Shown here piece by piece: positions 24,860 through 37,967 of a DNA stretch of 64,000 nt. Under the pieces are notes generated by a model. That model did not search any database and was not told where the DNA came from. It saw only the letters and a list, made by a program, of their open reading frames with translations. The position numbers were made by a program, and so were the translations under genes. Within the stretch, counting starts at the first letter, position 1; every line of letters starts with the position of its first letter. Source of the DNA: Telmatactis stephensoni (taxonomy: Eukaryota > Cnidaria > Anthozoa > Actiniaria > Isophelliidae); contig JALIZF010001919.1 of the NCBI GenBank assembly GCA_029948255.1, forward strand, positions 1,364,001 through 1,428,000, in the 5' to 3' direction.

Positions 24860-26510
24860 ATTTTAAATGAGTCGCAGCTAGTGAGTACTTCATGCGACTC
24901 GAGGGGGGAGAGGTCAGTATCTTATGATGTGTGGACCCTGAGTAATCCCTGATTTCACTTTCCAGGGTTAGCAGTGTACGGTTAGCAGTTACGGAAAAGA
25001 AAACTGTCAGGAATTTTATCAATTTCCCGCCAATATTGCCATGTTACAGCTCTCAGTTTCCTCAGGAGAGAATTTTACTTAGTAGTATCGTAACTATTTC
25101 TTATCATTCATACAGAACTTGAATTAAATTGCCCAAAATTTTATTTCAATTTACAGATTTAACTTCCCGCTTCTCTGTGGTTGGTTTTAGGTTTTGAAAT
25201 AGTTTATAACATTTTATTGGCACAAAATCAATCAACTAGTTCACCGAAAGGTATTTAACCGTTCACAGCTATTTTGAAATTCTCCGATTAACTGCTGGAT
25301 TGTGTAAACGGGTATCAGAGATTTGACTCGCGTTACGTTTTCGTTAACGAAACGTAATTACACGAACCAAACCTGTTTAAGATATTACAATTATACTGAA
25401 TATGAACTGTAGTTTAGACTTTTGATTAAACAAAAATTCATTGTAAGTGCTAACAGTGGACAATGAACATGTTAAAATTCTTCAGCTTATCTCCACATTC
25501 TTCAACTAATTATATAAGGCCTGTATAGACATGCGGCTTGCTAGTGCCGGCCATGGCATCTTCACCGATGTCTCAGCGGATTTCTCCACCCAAACGTCCT
25601 ACCAAAAGATCATCAGAAAATCAAAGAAACACTATAAACAATGAGTTTATCTTAAGTTTGTCTTATGTCTTTTTGTAGTGGCAAATAACCCCGGGGGGGG
25701 GGGGGGGGGGGGGGGGGGTTCGGGCAAATAACACCCTGAACGCAGTAGTAGCGCCCTATCGCAGCCATACAGTCTGTACTCTATGACAGGTTGATCGATG
25801 AAGTTCTAAAACATTCCACCAAACCAAGCTTTATCTCATTATACAGCGGCGGTCTAATTTCGGATAAACTACTGAATAGTTTATCTTTAGCATTCTTGTT
25901 TATACATCTTTGTATTTTTGAGGAAAGAATGATAATTTACAGACATGGAGTTTCAGTATAATAATTTGGAATGGAAAAGTACCAAGTTTGTAAGCTAGGG
26001 TCGGATCACTGATGATAAGAAATTGCGCTTTTTATATCGACCTGCATCATGGAGATCCTATTATAGTTTTAGTATTGAGATCAAAGCTGTTTAAAAGATA
26101 TCTTTGAAATAGATTAGTACTAATTCGTACACAAGCTTTAATTGCCCTTGAAGAACGGCGTTGTACAGTTTAAATATTACAGTCTAATGATTGTACATTG
26201 TAGTACATTAGCTTACATTATTGATGCCCTGTCCCGTAAATTATCGCAAGGTTAAAGTCTGTGGGTAAATACACTAGATGACATTAAACGGTTATTATCG
26301 ATTGCCCATGTCCCGCAATGTTTCTTGTGATGATTGCTGTTTTGGATTTCGCTGAATCCTTGTGGACAGAACCCTTCCAAGAATGATAAATGGGTCCCAG
26401 AAAGACATGTGTCAGGAAAGATCTCATTACATCCCATCAACCAGTCTTAGTGAAGATCGGTGATGCAACAAGCGATATTATTGGTCGTTGATGTAGTCAC
26501 GTGGGAAAAG
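24860..26510. other. Intergenic upstream of the third Hox gene, including a 26-G run
   Basis: A pure G run occupies 25693-25718. Otherwise no gene is supported. Confidence 0.5.
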
Positions 26511-26521
26511 CAATAAATCAT
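26511..26521 (-). promoter_or_regulatory. Posterior Hox-PBC-like site upstream of the third Hox gene
   Basis: CAATAAATCAT reads ATGATTTATTG on the minus strand, close to the PBX-Hox composite consensus. It lies about 160 bases before the start codon at 26681. Functional role inferred. Confidence 0.3.
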
Positions 26522-26593
26522 AATGCATCATCAGTTTTTTTACTCCTGACCTGTTGATTCCCCCGAAGCTTGACCTCTTTATTTGCGCGCAAT

Positions 26594-26599
26594 TATAAA
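26594..26599 (+). promoter_or_regulatory. Candidate TATA box of the third Hox gene
   Basis: TATAAA lies 82 bases before the start codon, with GC-containing sequence before it. Spacing allows a short 5' UTR. Unproven. Confidence 0.3.
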
Positions 26600-26680
26600 C
26601 ACTAGAAAAAGGTCAAAACCTCGTCCAAATCTTTCTTATAGACACTGTAGAGACATTTACAAGCTCCACGCTGAGGTGAC

Positions 26681-29539
26681 ATGGAGGCAAACACTTCAAC
26701 ATCAGAACCGTCATCTAGAAAGACAGCTCCCCCGAAACGTAGACCCTCATCAGCCAATTCCACTAGCAAGACGTCTACGACATCGGACCAGTACCAGGAG
26801 CCTGCCAATAAAGACCAGATATACCCATGGATGACGGAGTATAGAGCAAAAGGTAGGTATTTACATGAGATTTACGTGAAACCAAACAACGTGGTTGGAT
26901 GTCCCATCTTAAGATGTCATTTTGGATCTGTGGGCGGGGACCACATTTTGGATTACGATTTCGCATTCGCTCTCAACCAGAAAACTTTGAAATAATTCAT
27001 CAGTGCTTATAGCTTAGAGAACGTAATGCTTTAGCTCAGACGGAATCCTATTTGTGGTTTCATTTGCTTAGGACTTAAAAAGTTTACGTAACTTAAACTG
27101 GTATGCAAAGATTTTCTCCGAAGGAATGACTCGTCTTTGGTTCCTTCACGTTTGGCTTTTCAAGCCAACAATTCATGCCTTTAATTGTCGTATCTTATTG
27201 AAAACTCCGCTTTCAAGAAGAACTGTTTGAAGGAACTGGCTATCGTTTCGATGGTAAAAGCTTGTTAGAGGGATTTCGCGTTTGCGACCAAACACATCGT
27301 TGGCGCCATGAACACTAGAGAAGTGGTGTGTCGCCGGCATGTTTGAAAATGTGTTGTAATCCTCTTTGGCCGGACTAGTGGCGCCTTAGTACGTGGCGGA
27401 TACGTCTCTTGCTAATGCAAAAACTACAACTTGTATCCTTAACTTTTTCTTTTACATTAGTTTTAAAGAAATCGAGTTTGTAAATATTTTGTGAGAGAAT
27501 TATCAAAGTATACTGTGAAGTTACCATCGATTAACACGCTGGGGTGAAAACGTTCGGTATTCCATGAAGTAATTGTGCAATAATACTTTCTATAGCTGTA
27601 TTTGTACTGCGAGACTCAAATCACATCTTTCTTATAAAATCTGTGAGTTTTTAAGATCATTTTTATGAATGAACACGTTACTATCTAGGTGTTTTTGGTG
27701 GTACTGTTTGTTGAAAGCCGAGCGCGGCGTCCTTTCAGGCGTCTTCGCCGGACATTGAAGTGGATTATCACTTTCTGTACAGACCAAAAAATCCAAAATT
27801 TGTACATCCAGAAAAGTTTATAGACCACTGTTTGCATTTCCTATTGATTGCCTGAGAATTCTTGTATTTTTTGTATAGTTTTAAGAGCGCGTTTGGATTT
27901 TCTTCTCTGAAAAGTAATTTCTGTAATAGCGTAGTTCGGCGGACGAGAACCAGTGCTAAAGGCGCTTCGTTGATATACATTTGCTAGTCGTGTTTTGAGG
28001 ATTGACAGATTTCCGTCACTAGTATAGTTTTTCTTTCTTGTCTTGTGTAAAGTTAGAAAATTGAATAACAATTTGATTAAGTGCTTTAGATAGATTTTTC
28101 AGACAATCAAGAGTGACGCATTGTTATACATTATTCGCGGCCTCTTGTCGCCCCTATTAATGCAAACTATTTTCAAGCAGGACCGAATAGGACGCCCTAA
28201 AACTCGCTATTTACTCGATGCTCATTAATTAAAAGAAGCAAAAGTTAGTCTTTGCTTCTGGTTTCTAGAGAATTGTATTTGCAATCTTCATTTATGTGTT
28301 TCTACGGACGTTCCTTGTTGTACTCGAATGTGAACTGACGCCGCCATTGTTTTCTACACACCACAACACTCAGAGTACTTCAAACAATTCTTTGTCTTTG
28401 ATTATACACTGATAAATAGGAATATCTCCAAAGTAGTAGTACTTATTTAATGTTAGTAACTCAAAGTTTTAAGTGGTAAGAGATACTTAAATAAAAACTA
28501 ACCGATACCAAAAGTAACAGTGTTTTAGCTAGAGCGCTCTAAAACTGATGAGCAAGCCATGCAAGGATCATATTAACTCTTACGTTAGTAGGAATGGAGT
28601 GTAATAGTGTTCCTAAAGTCAGCAAAGCCTTAGATACTTTCGTTTTTGTTTTTATGTTCCTTTACTGAATACGGTAAGCTGCTTAGACAAATTTAGGCTC
28701 TTAACGATGAAGTCCCGCAGTGTATGCGAGCTAACAGGATCAGTAGCTCTGTCAAAATATTTACGATTTCAGTGAAAAACGTCAAAACAACCTTATAAAT
28801 AAATATGCGCTTACAAAAATCTTCAATTTTCTCGGCAGTTGAAGCCAAGAGAGCAAAATTGCGCCTTCTGAAAATCGTTTCTTCAATCCCGAAATGATCA
28901 TAAATGTACATTGCAACTTTCACCGCATTTATATACAAAGAAAACTAGAGTATATAGTGTTTGTCCTCTCAAATTATATCAAGATAATCAATTTCAAAAT
29001 TGCACCAGCAACTCAACGACTGATTTTAATTGTGCATATTCTTTGTATTTTTAGCTGCTCCACCAGTGAAAGAAACAAACTTAGACAAGCTAAACCGCAC
29101 CATTTACTCAACCAAGCAGTTGGTGGAACTAGAAAAGGAATTCCATTATAACCGCTACCTTTGCCGTCCAAGAAGGATAGAAATCGCCCAATCTTTGGAC
29201 TTGACAGAGAAACAAGTCAAAATATGGTTCCAAAATCGACGAATGCGATGGAAGCGAGAGAACAAACTAGTAGAGAAAGCCCTTGAGCATGAGATCAAAG
29301 ATCGAGTGAAAAATCTGGGCGCACAGAACCCCAATGGCTTCGGTAGCTTACCAGCAAACAACTCCGCTCCTCTTCCATCCAACGACTTGAGCTCGACTCT
29401 TCAACAGATGTATAACTTGAGTAACTCTCTGGCGCAAAATTCCTGTAACATGTTGAGTGGTTTGAGCAGTTTCACGAACGGTGCTAAGTCGGTGCCGAAA
29501 TCAATATGGCAACCAACGAGGGCTGTGCATCCCTACTAG
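26681..29539 (+). CDS. Anterior Hox (anthox6-8-type) homeodomain protein
   Basis: Two coding exons, 26681-26852 and 29055-29539, encode 218 residues; the 2.2-kb intron is GT-AG and phase 1. The first exon is Ser/Thr/Pro-rich and ends with the PBC-binding motif QIYPWM (residues 47-51 hold IYPWM). The homeodomain lies at about residues 68-127: [32 protein letters not shown] and [16 protein letters not shown], with W48, Q50 and N51 all present. The Ser/Asn-rich tail ends in HPY. It should be a nuclear transcription factor acting with PBC partners. Features are mixed between groups 1 and 2, so only anterior Hox is claimed. It lies in opposite orientation to the other two Hox genes. Confidence 0.88.
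26853..29054 (+). other. Intron of the anterior Hox gene
   Basis: The intron is 2.2 kb, starts gtaggt and ends tttttag. No nested gene or clear transposon was seen. Confidence 0.7.
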
Positions 29540-30940
29540 AAACAATTATGCTCGATTATTCAGTTTATAGTAGAATTGTTCATATTTTATCGTTCACTGA
29601 GTTGAGTTAATATCAGTGAAAAGACGTTCAAAGCAAAACAATCAAAAATACTTTAAAAAATCTTGTAAAAAAGCTACTGAACACTCAACTGCTTGCAAAC
29701 ACAGCAACAGTGAACTGCAGTAGCGCTATCAGAGTTCCAGTTTTGATAAAGTTTTATATTAATTATTATTTATTGTGCAGGCTAGCACAGATGTTATATA
29801 TAATTAAGAGCTATATTTTTTTCAAGAAAATCAATTAAAAGCAAAAACGGTTTAGTTAGATTAATATCGAGATTCGCCCAGAATATTTTTGGCATTATTC
29901 ACATTCTTGTAGTTTTAGATTACTGTTCTCATTGTAAAGGCTCATGGTCTTTAGAAAATTTTTAAAGTTCCTCCAGATCGTACATATAATTTCTTGATCA
30001 TTTCGTTAGAATTTTTACTGAGGTGAAAGTATTAAGGGACTACCAGTGTATATATTTAATTGTCAAACTGAGTGCATATATGATGCTTTGCTCAGCATCA
30101 TTAAGAACAACCTAAATAAATAAAACGTTTATATTTATTAAATAAAAAACTTTGCTATATGTGACAAATTCTATGTGTTCTTTCCTGAGTGTATATATAA
30201 GAATTACGAGGGAGGGGAGGGGGTTTCTGCATAAGAAAACGATGCCATGCCACACAGCTAAGATAATTGTTCTAAATCTGAAACGCACCTAATAGCTAAA
30301 TAGCAAAAGCAAGAATTTTAATTGACATTCTTATGTGGTTGATCTTACGCAAACTGAAGTTGAAAATAAAATGGGAAAATAGGTCAGAACAGGAGCCCTG
30401 GTCAGAAGGTTTATCTTTAATTCACATCTAAAAACTGCTGAAGCTTTGAGAGGTTTCTATTCTCTTTTTTGGCGATAAGCCAAGCAAGATTCCCATCTAT
30501 CCGTATCGAATATCAACACTTTTTCGAAATCAGACCCAACAGAAGAGAATACTTACTGGCGTGTCGAACCCGGCTGGCCCTTGGAATTCATCGGAATAAA
30601 AGCTTTTACTTCGAAAAAAGCCAGTCTCGAAACATCAATGAGTATTCTCTTTTTATATGGTGTTACAGATTTCCATTCATCCTTTATTGTCTCTCTATAT
30701 AAACCGACGCAGCCCAAACTAGTTCACTCGCTAGTCACTTTTTGTAAAGGTTTTCTACACTAGCTTTACTCAGCTATAAAATGAAATGAGAAAAACGACT
30801 TAAAAATTACATTCAGGGCTTCTCTTTAGGCTGTGCCCCCTGTCCAACACACCTCTACCCCTTATTACCACACCCATTTACCCCTCGTGCGCCTTCAGAA
30901 TCTTGCTGCTAGCGGTATACCCCATGAATATGGAACCAAG
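29540..30940. other. 3' UTR of the anterior Hox gene and spacer to SNAPC1
   Basis: Overlapping AATAAA signals at 30115-30124 suggest a 3' UTR of roughly 600 bases. The remaining 800 bases lead to the SNAPC1 start and probably hold its promoter. No other gene seen. Confidence 0.5.
30115..30124 (+). promoter_or_regulatory. Candidate polyadenylation signal of the anterior Hox gene
   Basis: AATAAATAAA lies about 580 bases after the stop codon, within AT-rich sequence. Confidence 0.4.
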
Positions 30941-33900
30941 ATGGCGGAAGGTTTGCTAGAAGATTGTCGCGTACTCTTATCTCGCTTTGAAAGTCATCAA
31001 AGTGTTAGATTTGAAGTGTTTTCAGAAGTATGGAGGGAAATGAACTTTTCTTTTATACATTGGTAAGTTTATTGTCAGAGTACGCTGGATGTAATACGTC
31101 TAACTCATCTCAACAACATTGAGAAATTTACGCGCGAGACGTTTGACAGGATTGCAGCTTGATAACATTGTTTTCTCGTTTTGGTTCTCTTTCTGCTTAT
31201 TCATAAACTTCTTTTTCTCTCTCTAGTGGAAAGAAGGACGCTAATGGCAGAATCCAGGTTTGTTTTACTGTATGAAGTTTGTAATTTTGTGATTGTGCAA
31301 ATTACAGTGCACCAATCAGCTGCTTCCCCTTGGGGCTGAGAGAAAAGACCAAAGGAATTTGAACTGGGAGTGGGAAACGTTAAATAATTTATTGTTTTTA
31401 AATGCATTTTGAATCTTCATGTTGAATTTAATCTTCAGATTGTAGATTATCTGTTTCGTATAATGACGTCATACATGTCTCCATCATGTACATTAATCAT
31501 AAGAGTTGGTGCAGTATATGCACTGTATGGTTTGTACAACACTCAGCTGTGTAAACCTAAAGTTAAGGTAAGAATCCAGGTTATTATTAGTGATGTTTAT
31601 ACACAATGTATTCACACCAATGGCAGGCATACCATCCTCTTTGTTTGTGGTATGGGCTTCCTGTATCAATGGCAGTTGCTTTGAAACAACCTAAGTGTTG
31701 TGCAGGAGAGGGGGAGGGGAACTTTTGCAGGGCAGTTTCAGGGTTATCAACCCCCAAGTCTTTCGTATCTGGAGATCGCCATTTTTTCCCTTAAGTTTGG
31801 TTGATTTTCATGCTCAGGATCGGCGTCTTTGAAAGACAAAACGTATGCGCACCACCAGGCTTTACCGTGCTTTTTATGAGGTTGATTTTTCATGCTCAGT
31901 GGGGGGAAGGTGGGGGAAGAAGACTATATTTCTGTTGAAAACTCTCAAATAGGACTCGCCTAAAGGCTCGTCCTATTTTGAGAATTTTCAAAACATTACT
32001 CGTACCTATTAATTCCGAATTGTACTCAAGATCGTGCGATTTCCTATACAAATGCCCACAATTTCAAGATTGCAGCTATTATCTGGGAGACTTGAGGCTC
32101 TATTGATTTAGCCAGATCATCATCTGCACCTCAATACATGTATGCAGATTGGGGCACACTTTTATCCAATAGAATTCAACTAATTAAACTCAGTCAGGGT
32201 ATCTCTTGGATCGTTCTTGAAAACTTTTTCAGTGAAATTTTGGGTAAAATATTAGCGCAATTGACATTTCACTTGGCTGAAGTTGCTTGTCTTTAGTATT
32301 TCTTCTACCATGAAGTGAGCTTACTTTACCCTCCAATAACTCTCTTACAACCTATCGGACAACAAAATGAGATTCATATCAAAGATAAATATAAAGCTTA
32401 TTAACTATATTTTGATACAGTGTTTTGAAACTGGCAGTAACACAGGAAGCCCACACCACAGACAAAGAGGATGGTATAAGCACAATGTACACTATTACAG
32501 CTGATATATTGTTTATCAATATAACATCCTTTTGCCTCTGGGTCTCTTGTTCTAAGGACAAGTTTACACTAGCAAAACAAGCATAAGTGCAAGCAATATA
32601 CTGTATGCAGACTCAATATTGCATTTACTGTATCATAGAGATATGAAACAGACAAGGACTGCTAATGAGCAGTACATCACTGAGCCTACTAAAATGTTGC
32701 CTCCACTTATGCTTATGTTGATAGTGTGAACCAGGCTTCAATAATGATGTTCTAATTGCCTTTTAGATTAGAATGACATTACAGATGTGGAAAGAGTTAA
32801 ATGATCTTCAGGAAGAATTACAAGCATCTAAGGTAAATAACAAACTATTTGATGATGATGAGGTTGGAATTAATTGCTACAGTGTTGCCAAAAGGCACAT
32901 TCCTGTCCCTGGCACCGATGTGGTAACCATGGTAACCATTTGACCACCCCTTTCATAGTACTTGTAAATAGAGACCATGAAATGGGAACCATGGGATTTC
33001 CTATCCAAGGCTCAATTAGCCTTATATAGCAAATGCACCAAACAAATTTAATATTCTGGACATGCTCAATCCCTCTGTATTATTTTATTAATATTTTAAT
33101 ATTTATAATACACTATACAAAATTACTCAATTCTGATTGGACGAGAGGAGTACAATTAAATCGTTAATTGTACTCTGCAGAGTACCTATTAAGTCGCTAT
33201 GGCAACGACAATCGTTAATTGAAATTTTGTATAGTGTATTATAAATAAAAAATCGCACGATCTTCTCATACAATTCAGAATCAATAGCTACTCGTAATGT
33301 TTTGAAAACTCTCAAATAGGACTTGCCTAAAGGCTCGTCCTATTTTGAGAACTTTCAAAACATTACTCATACCTATTAATTCCGAATTGTACTCAAGATT
33401 GTGCGATTTCCTATACTAATAATATAGTTCTGTAGTAATTTTATTCTATTTTTAGCATCATGATGCTGATTTTATTCTGAGATCTCTGAAAAATTCCAAG
33501 CATTTTTGTTTTGTGCAATGCCCATTCAGGTGAGATTTTCACTAAAAAGTGATGTTTATAAATGACAGATTGACCCCAAAAGAAACTGATCTTCAAGGGG
33601 CAGATATGTTGGCCTGAAGGGATTAGGTGGGGCAGTGGGGGAACCTTTTGTACTCACTGTCTTAGATCTTTGTATACTGTAAGTGTGAAATAGACATGTG
33701 TTGTGATTGTGTCATTGGCATTGTTATGCCTTTAAAACATTCAAAATCCCTGCCGCAATATTATTGTACCATGCCATGATCATACCATTTCCAGTCATAG
33801 AAAATCAGCTGTAAACATTTGGTAAACTTTAGAACATGCTGTGCATTTATTAGCATTACACATCTCTTCTAAGATCTCAATTCTTTTTGGTAATTTGGGT

Positions 33901-36900
33901 AATTAAATTAAATAGTTCTTAGATCTGATGACAGTGTACATTCATTTGGTACATTAATCCAGATTAGCCCACTCTACTAATGGCCTAGTTACAGGGAAAG
34001 AGAAGTCTATGTGCATGGAAGGCCAACTGCTCCCAACAATGTTTGCTATCGACTCCCCAAATGAGCTTTTATCATGTAATTCCAAAAGTCACAGTACAGA
34101 AATATACATGTAATTATCATAGCTGGAAAGAGTACATCAAAATTAGTAAAACTGTGAAGTTTGAGTGAAATAACTTTCAAACTCACGAAGATATGAATTT
34201 TCTGAAATCAAAATTTTGTATGAAAACATTCGCTGGTAGGCAAGAGATGCCCACCAGTGAACTCAAGGTTTTCTTACAAATTCACACTTTTCAAAACTTC
34301 ATATTCTCACGAGTTTTGGATATAATTCCTTCAAACTTCACTGTCTTGCTAATTTTAACATGCTCTTTCCAGCTATGGTAATTCTTTTTTCTGCTTTACG
34401 AATTAAAAAATACCTGATAAAAGCTCATCGTTGGCTCCACATTTTAGATGCATTTGAACATTGCGTCCAACATTTTCTTCTGTTCTGTTTTCATCAAAGT
34501 TTAACAACATTTGGTAAATTTGAACATTTCTTTGTTGTCTGATTGCAGCTAGCGTATGGATCACGGGAAGCCATTATGAATTGTAAAAGAGAAAATACAG
34601 CTAAAATATCAGGAGAGTCTAACAAGATAATTGACAGGATGTGTGGGGTGCTGGAGGTGAGTATAAATTGACTGGGACCCCATTATTGGAGCTTTGCTAT
34701 GAGGGTAGTTCCAGCCATTCAGCTTTATGGTAAACACTTGTAAACAAAAAGAAATAGAAAGAGAATGTCATGTAGTAGAACTTCATTAATCCTGTATTCA
34801 GTTTTAAAACTCAAACTTTTGCTAACTTTAAATTTTAGTTTCCCCTTGTTTTTTTCATCAGTGGCCTAGTTACCTATATATAAAATAATATGCATGTATG
34901 TGTACCTCACCTGTTAGTCAAGAATTATATGATATAAACTAAAAAGCAGAACAGAGCTGCAGAGCACAAAGAGCAAAGTACATCAAAACAGAATAGATCA
35001 AATTAAACAGAGCACAATTCCTGAACAGAGCAGAACAGAAAGTTAAATACTTTTCATATTATTATTATGTAATGTCTTCTATATACTATAGTCTTGGATA
35101 ATATAATTATTAAATTAATTATTTGTTGACTTTGTATGGGCTGTTATTACAGAGATTGCACAGAGTGCACTCAGAATACCAGGAAGCAAAAGAAAGTGTT
35201 TTACAATTGGAAAGCCTCGGTGACAGTGCAAAAAGCCTAGATATTGCATCTTCTAGCCTTGAAGTTGACCTTGCAAGGTATTTATAATAATATTTGATAT
35301 AGTTCATAGTCCTGGGCTCAGATGTTTGAAAGCAGGTTTATAGTGCTAATTCAGAGTTAAATCAGTGGTTTTCTTTAGATTTAACCCTAGGTTAACACTA
35401 GCCCACTTTTGCACAACTGATCCCTGGACTACATATTTTGCAGTATAATATTACAAGCAGCATGTGCTCTGAGCTGTCAGAATTTTTGCTGGCAATAATT
35501 TGTGACTGCATGGAAAGAGAAGAACATACCAGAAAAAGAGCTCATCCCAAGCAACAATTTTAATTAAATGATGAATATTAATTTGAAATTACCTTCATTG
35601 GCACTCCCTAATATCTCTGCCTCTGATACTTCTATCACCTGCAACATTCCAACCCTGCAGGTACAGCTATGTAGTATACACTGTCAGTTGCCTGTAATAA
35701 ATAATTGTTCTACATAATTTACACTACAGTGAAACCTGGTTAATATGGACACCATGGGGACAAAAAAGAGTGTCCATATTAACTGGGTATCTGCGTAATT
35801 TTATATTAGGCATTTCTTTGGCCAGGACAGAATCACATGTCCATAATAACGGAGTGTCCATAAGGCTTAATTCCACTGTACATGTACATAAATTATTTAA
35901 TCTTGACTAAATATTAAGACCTTCCCCATTTCAGTAATGTTGAAGAATTCCACAAGTGGAAACAGAACCAGTGTCAAAAGGTAAGTTGTGAGTTGTCTAT
36001 ATGTGGAAAAAGTGAACTATTAACTATTAATAGTCACTTTGCAAAGACCGAACAGACAACCTGTATCCCCTATTTTTTGGTGGGGTGGGGGTGGGGTGGG
36101 GTGGGGATCACAGTGAACTTTTTAAAAATTGGACACTCTTCACTTTGGGGACCTCATCACCAACTGTCAATTTTATATACTGACAGAGGTGTCCATCTTA
36201 CAGAGAGTTTTAATTAGTTATAGTAAATCAATGAATTTTTGGCTAAGGGGGACCAGTAAGTGATGTCCCTTGTCTTATTGAGGTGTCCATTAGGAGAGAG
36301 AGATAGAGAGTTATATGTATGCTGTACAAGTGATACATTGGCATGTGTCCCTTATTCAACCAAATGTTGGATGAATATATCATTTGTGTTATATACCTGT
36401 ACACTGTAATCAAGAGCAATAAATTGTATGAAAATGTGTGCATGCATGTACATAACATACTGTACTCTAACATGATGTCATATTCATCTATAGCGTTTCA
36501 TGAATCTAAAGCAAAGCTCCATTCTCATGATTCCTGATGTAAATATCTTGAAAACCAAAACAGAAGATGATGATGATGAAGCATCTACTAGCAATGAAGA
36601 ACAATCACAAGAATCTGAGGTTTGTTACCATACTGAAAGAGTAGCTCCTCTAGATTTAGATAACACTTGTTTGTCCATTTACAGCTGATTTATTACTCAG
36701 TTGAATATCTGTAGGACCTGCCATTCAGATTTGAGGAAACTTGAAATAGTTATGACAGGGGTGGATTGGGGGGGGGGGGGGGGGGGAAGGGGAGGAGGGT
36801 GCCTACACCCTCTCAATACTTTTCCAACATATCCTCTAGATGGTTTATAGTTTCTGTGATGCTACACCCCTCTCTTGAAGGATAAACCTTGATCCACCAT

Positions 36901-37967
36901 GTATGATTATGAATTGTAAATGACTGCAACAAACTGTCAGAAGTTATTCCTGTACTAAGTTTGTATTTCGTGACACATCTTGTTTACCTTTTCAGTCATC
37001 AAAACGAATACAAAAACTACAAGAGCTGAAAAATAAATCCTTCACTCAAGTTGGAAAGGTATATGCTACTTTGTACCTATAGAGTTTTTAGTTGGATATC
37101 ACATTTAATTGATTGTTACCCAGTTTGCATAATTATGTGCTCTGCCAGACTAAAGTCTCTAAGGGCCTGATTCCAGCCCGGTTAAGCGGGCTGACTTCTT
37201 TTGTTTTGTAGGCCCCAAGGGAAAAGAAAACAAAAGAAAGTCAGCCCATTTAACTGGGCCAGCCCAGTTCATATAATCAGGCCCTAAGTAATGAGAATTG
37301 GTCAGTACAATAGGCTACCTTAAATCCAACTCAGTTTTCAGACAGAGTTTTCCCATTGATGTCTGAATACTTTGTTGGCTTCACAGTAGACTCACTCAGT
37401 GTTGACAGATGTTTGTGCAGATGTAAATAACTGGTAAAATATTTATTTTAAAAAAAGCGTTATTATTGACAACTTTTAAAGATATTTAATTCCTTTTTAA
37501 TTTTCAATTCATAAAGCAGGTCTGGAATAGACTTTAAATCATATGCATCATAAAATTGGCTATTCCTGCTTTATCAATTGGAAAAATCAGTATGTGCATA
37601 AATATTAAGAGTAGTCAATTATTTTTTTAAATCTCTATCTCATATGCAAGCAACCAGAACTTGGCAAATAGTCCAGAATATGTTATCTGAACCAAATTCA
37701 AAAATTGAAAATAAATCCCTAATTTATTGATAACTAAAATATTTCCTGGACTCAGAGCAAACATTTTTCTCAATAATTATTATTGTTCGAGGTAGAGTTT
37801 AGAATTGTGAATTTATAATTATTTTCAATTTTATTCTTTTGCAATGTCAGGTATCTCGAAGTATGCGACACCTGAAACCAGTAATGTATAATGAAGACAA
37901 TGATGAGGATGACAGTGATGACAATAATTATGAAGTCAGTAAGAAGCAAAGACTTGAGAAAAGGTGA
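30941..37967 (+). CDS. SNAPC1: snRNA-activating protein complex subunit 1 (SNAP43 homologue)
   Basis: Eleven coding exons: 30941-31062, 31227-31257, 31439-31567, 32767-32832, 33456-33529, 34549-34656, 35153-35277, 35935-35980, 36494-36619, 36996-37058 and 37851-37967, about 334 residues (human SNAPC1 is 368). SNAPC1 is part of the complex that binds the proximal sequence element of pol II and pol III snRNA promoters. Family features: LLEDCRVLLSRFESHQSVRF at the start, then IIRVGAVYALYGLYNTQLCK, the strongest match, then a KHFCFVQCPF segment and HRVHSEYQEAK. The tail is acidic and then basic (TEDDDDEASTS, SKKQRLEKR), as in the human protein. All junctions keep phase except exon 5 to 6, where one base is missing. 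Introns carry several MITEs. The start is the ATG opening MAEGLLEDC, which aligns with the family N-terminus. Confidence 0.92.
31938..32053. mobile_element. Truncated copy of a hairpin MITE
   Basis: It shares CTCAAATAGGACTCGCCTAA and the following 100 bases with the element at 33252-33409, but lacks most of the left arm. It lies in SNAPC1 intron 3. Confidence 0.6.
33102..33246. mobile_element. MITE with TTTATAATACACTATACAAA ends
   Basis: A 145-base element whose left end and right end are near-perfect inverse repeats of about 23 bases. A second inner pair (TCGTTAATTG) is present. It lies in SNAPC1 intron 4, immediately beside another hairpin element. Confidence 0.7.
33252..33409. mobile_element. 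Hairpin MITE, full copy
   Basis: ATCGCACGATCTT at the left is mirrored by AAGATTGTGCGAT at the right. The arms of about 70 bases pair through GTTTTGAAAACTCTCAAATA around a short loop (CTTGCCTAAAGGCTC). A truncated relative lies at 31938-32053. Confidence 0.7.
35727..35878. mobile_element. Tigger/pogo-like MITE with TA duplication
   Basis: It begins CAGTGAAACCTGGTTAATAT and ends GGCTTAATTCCACTG, flanked on both sides by TA. GTGTCCATATTAACTGGG recurs internally. These are hallmarks of Tc1/mariner (Tigger) non-autonomous elements. It is in SNAPC1 intron 7. Related GTGTCCATTA fragments occur near 36286 and 50110. Confidence 0.65.
37163..37284. mobile_element. Harbinger-like MITE with TAA duplication
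   Basis: Ends GGGCCTGATT and AATCAGGCCC are perfect inverse repeats; inner arms pair through AGCCCGGTTAAGCGGGCTGA. TAA flanks both sides (37160-37162 and 37285-37287). A 3-base TWA-type duplication fits PIF/Harbinger. It is in SNAPC1 intron 10. Confidence 0.7.

Noticed and set aside
29155..29382. Antisense frame over the homeobox exon
   Set aside because: A shadow of the coding strand with no motif of its own.
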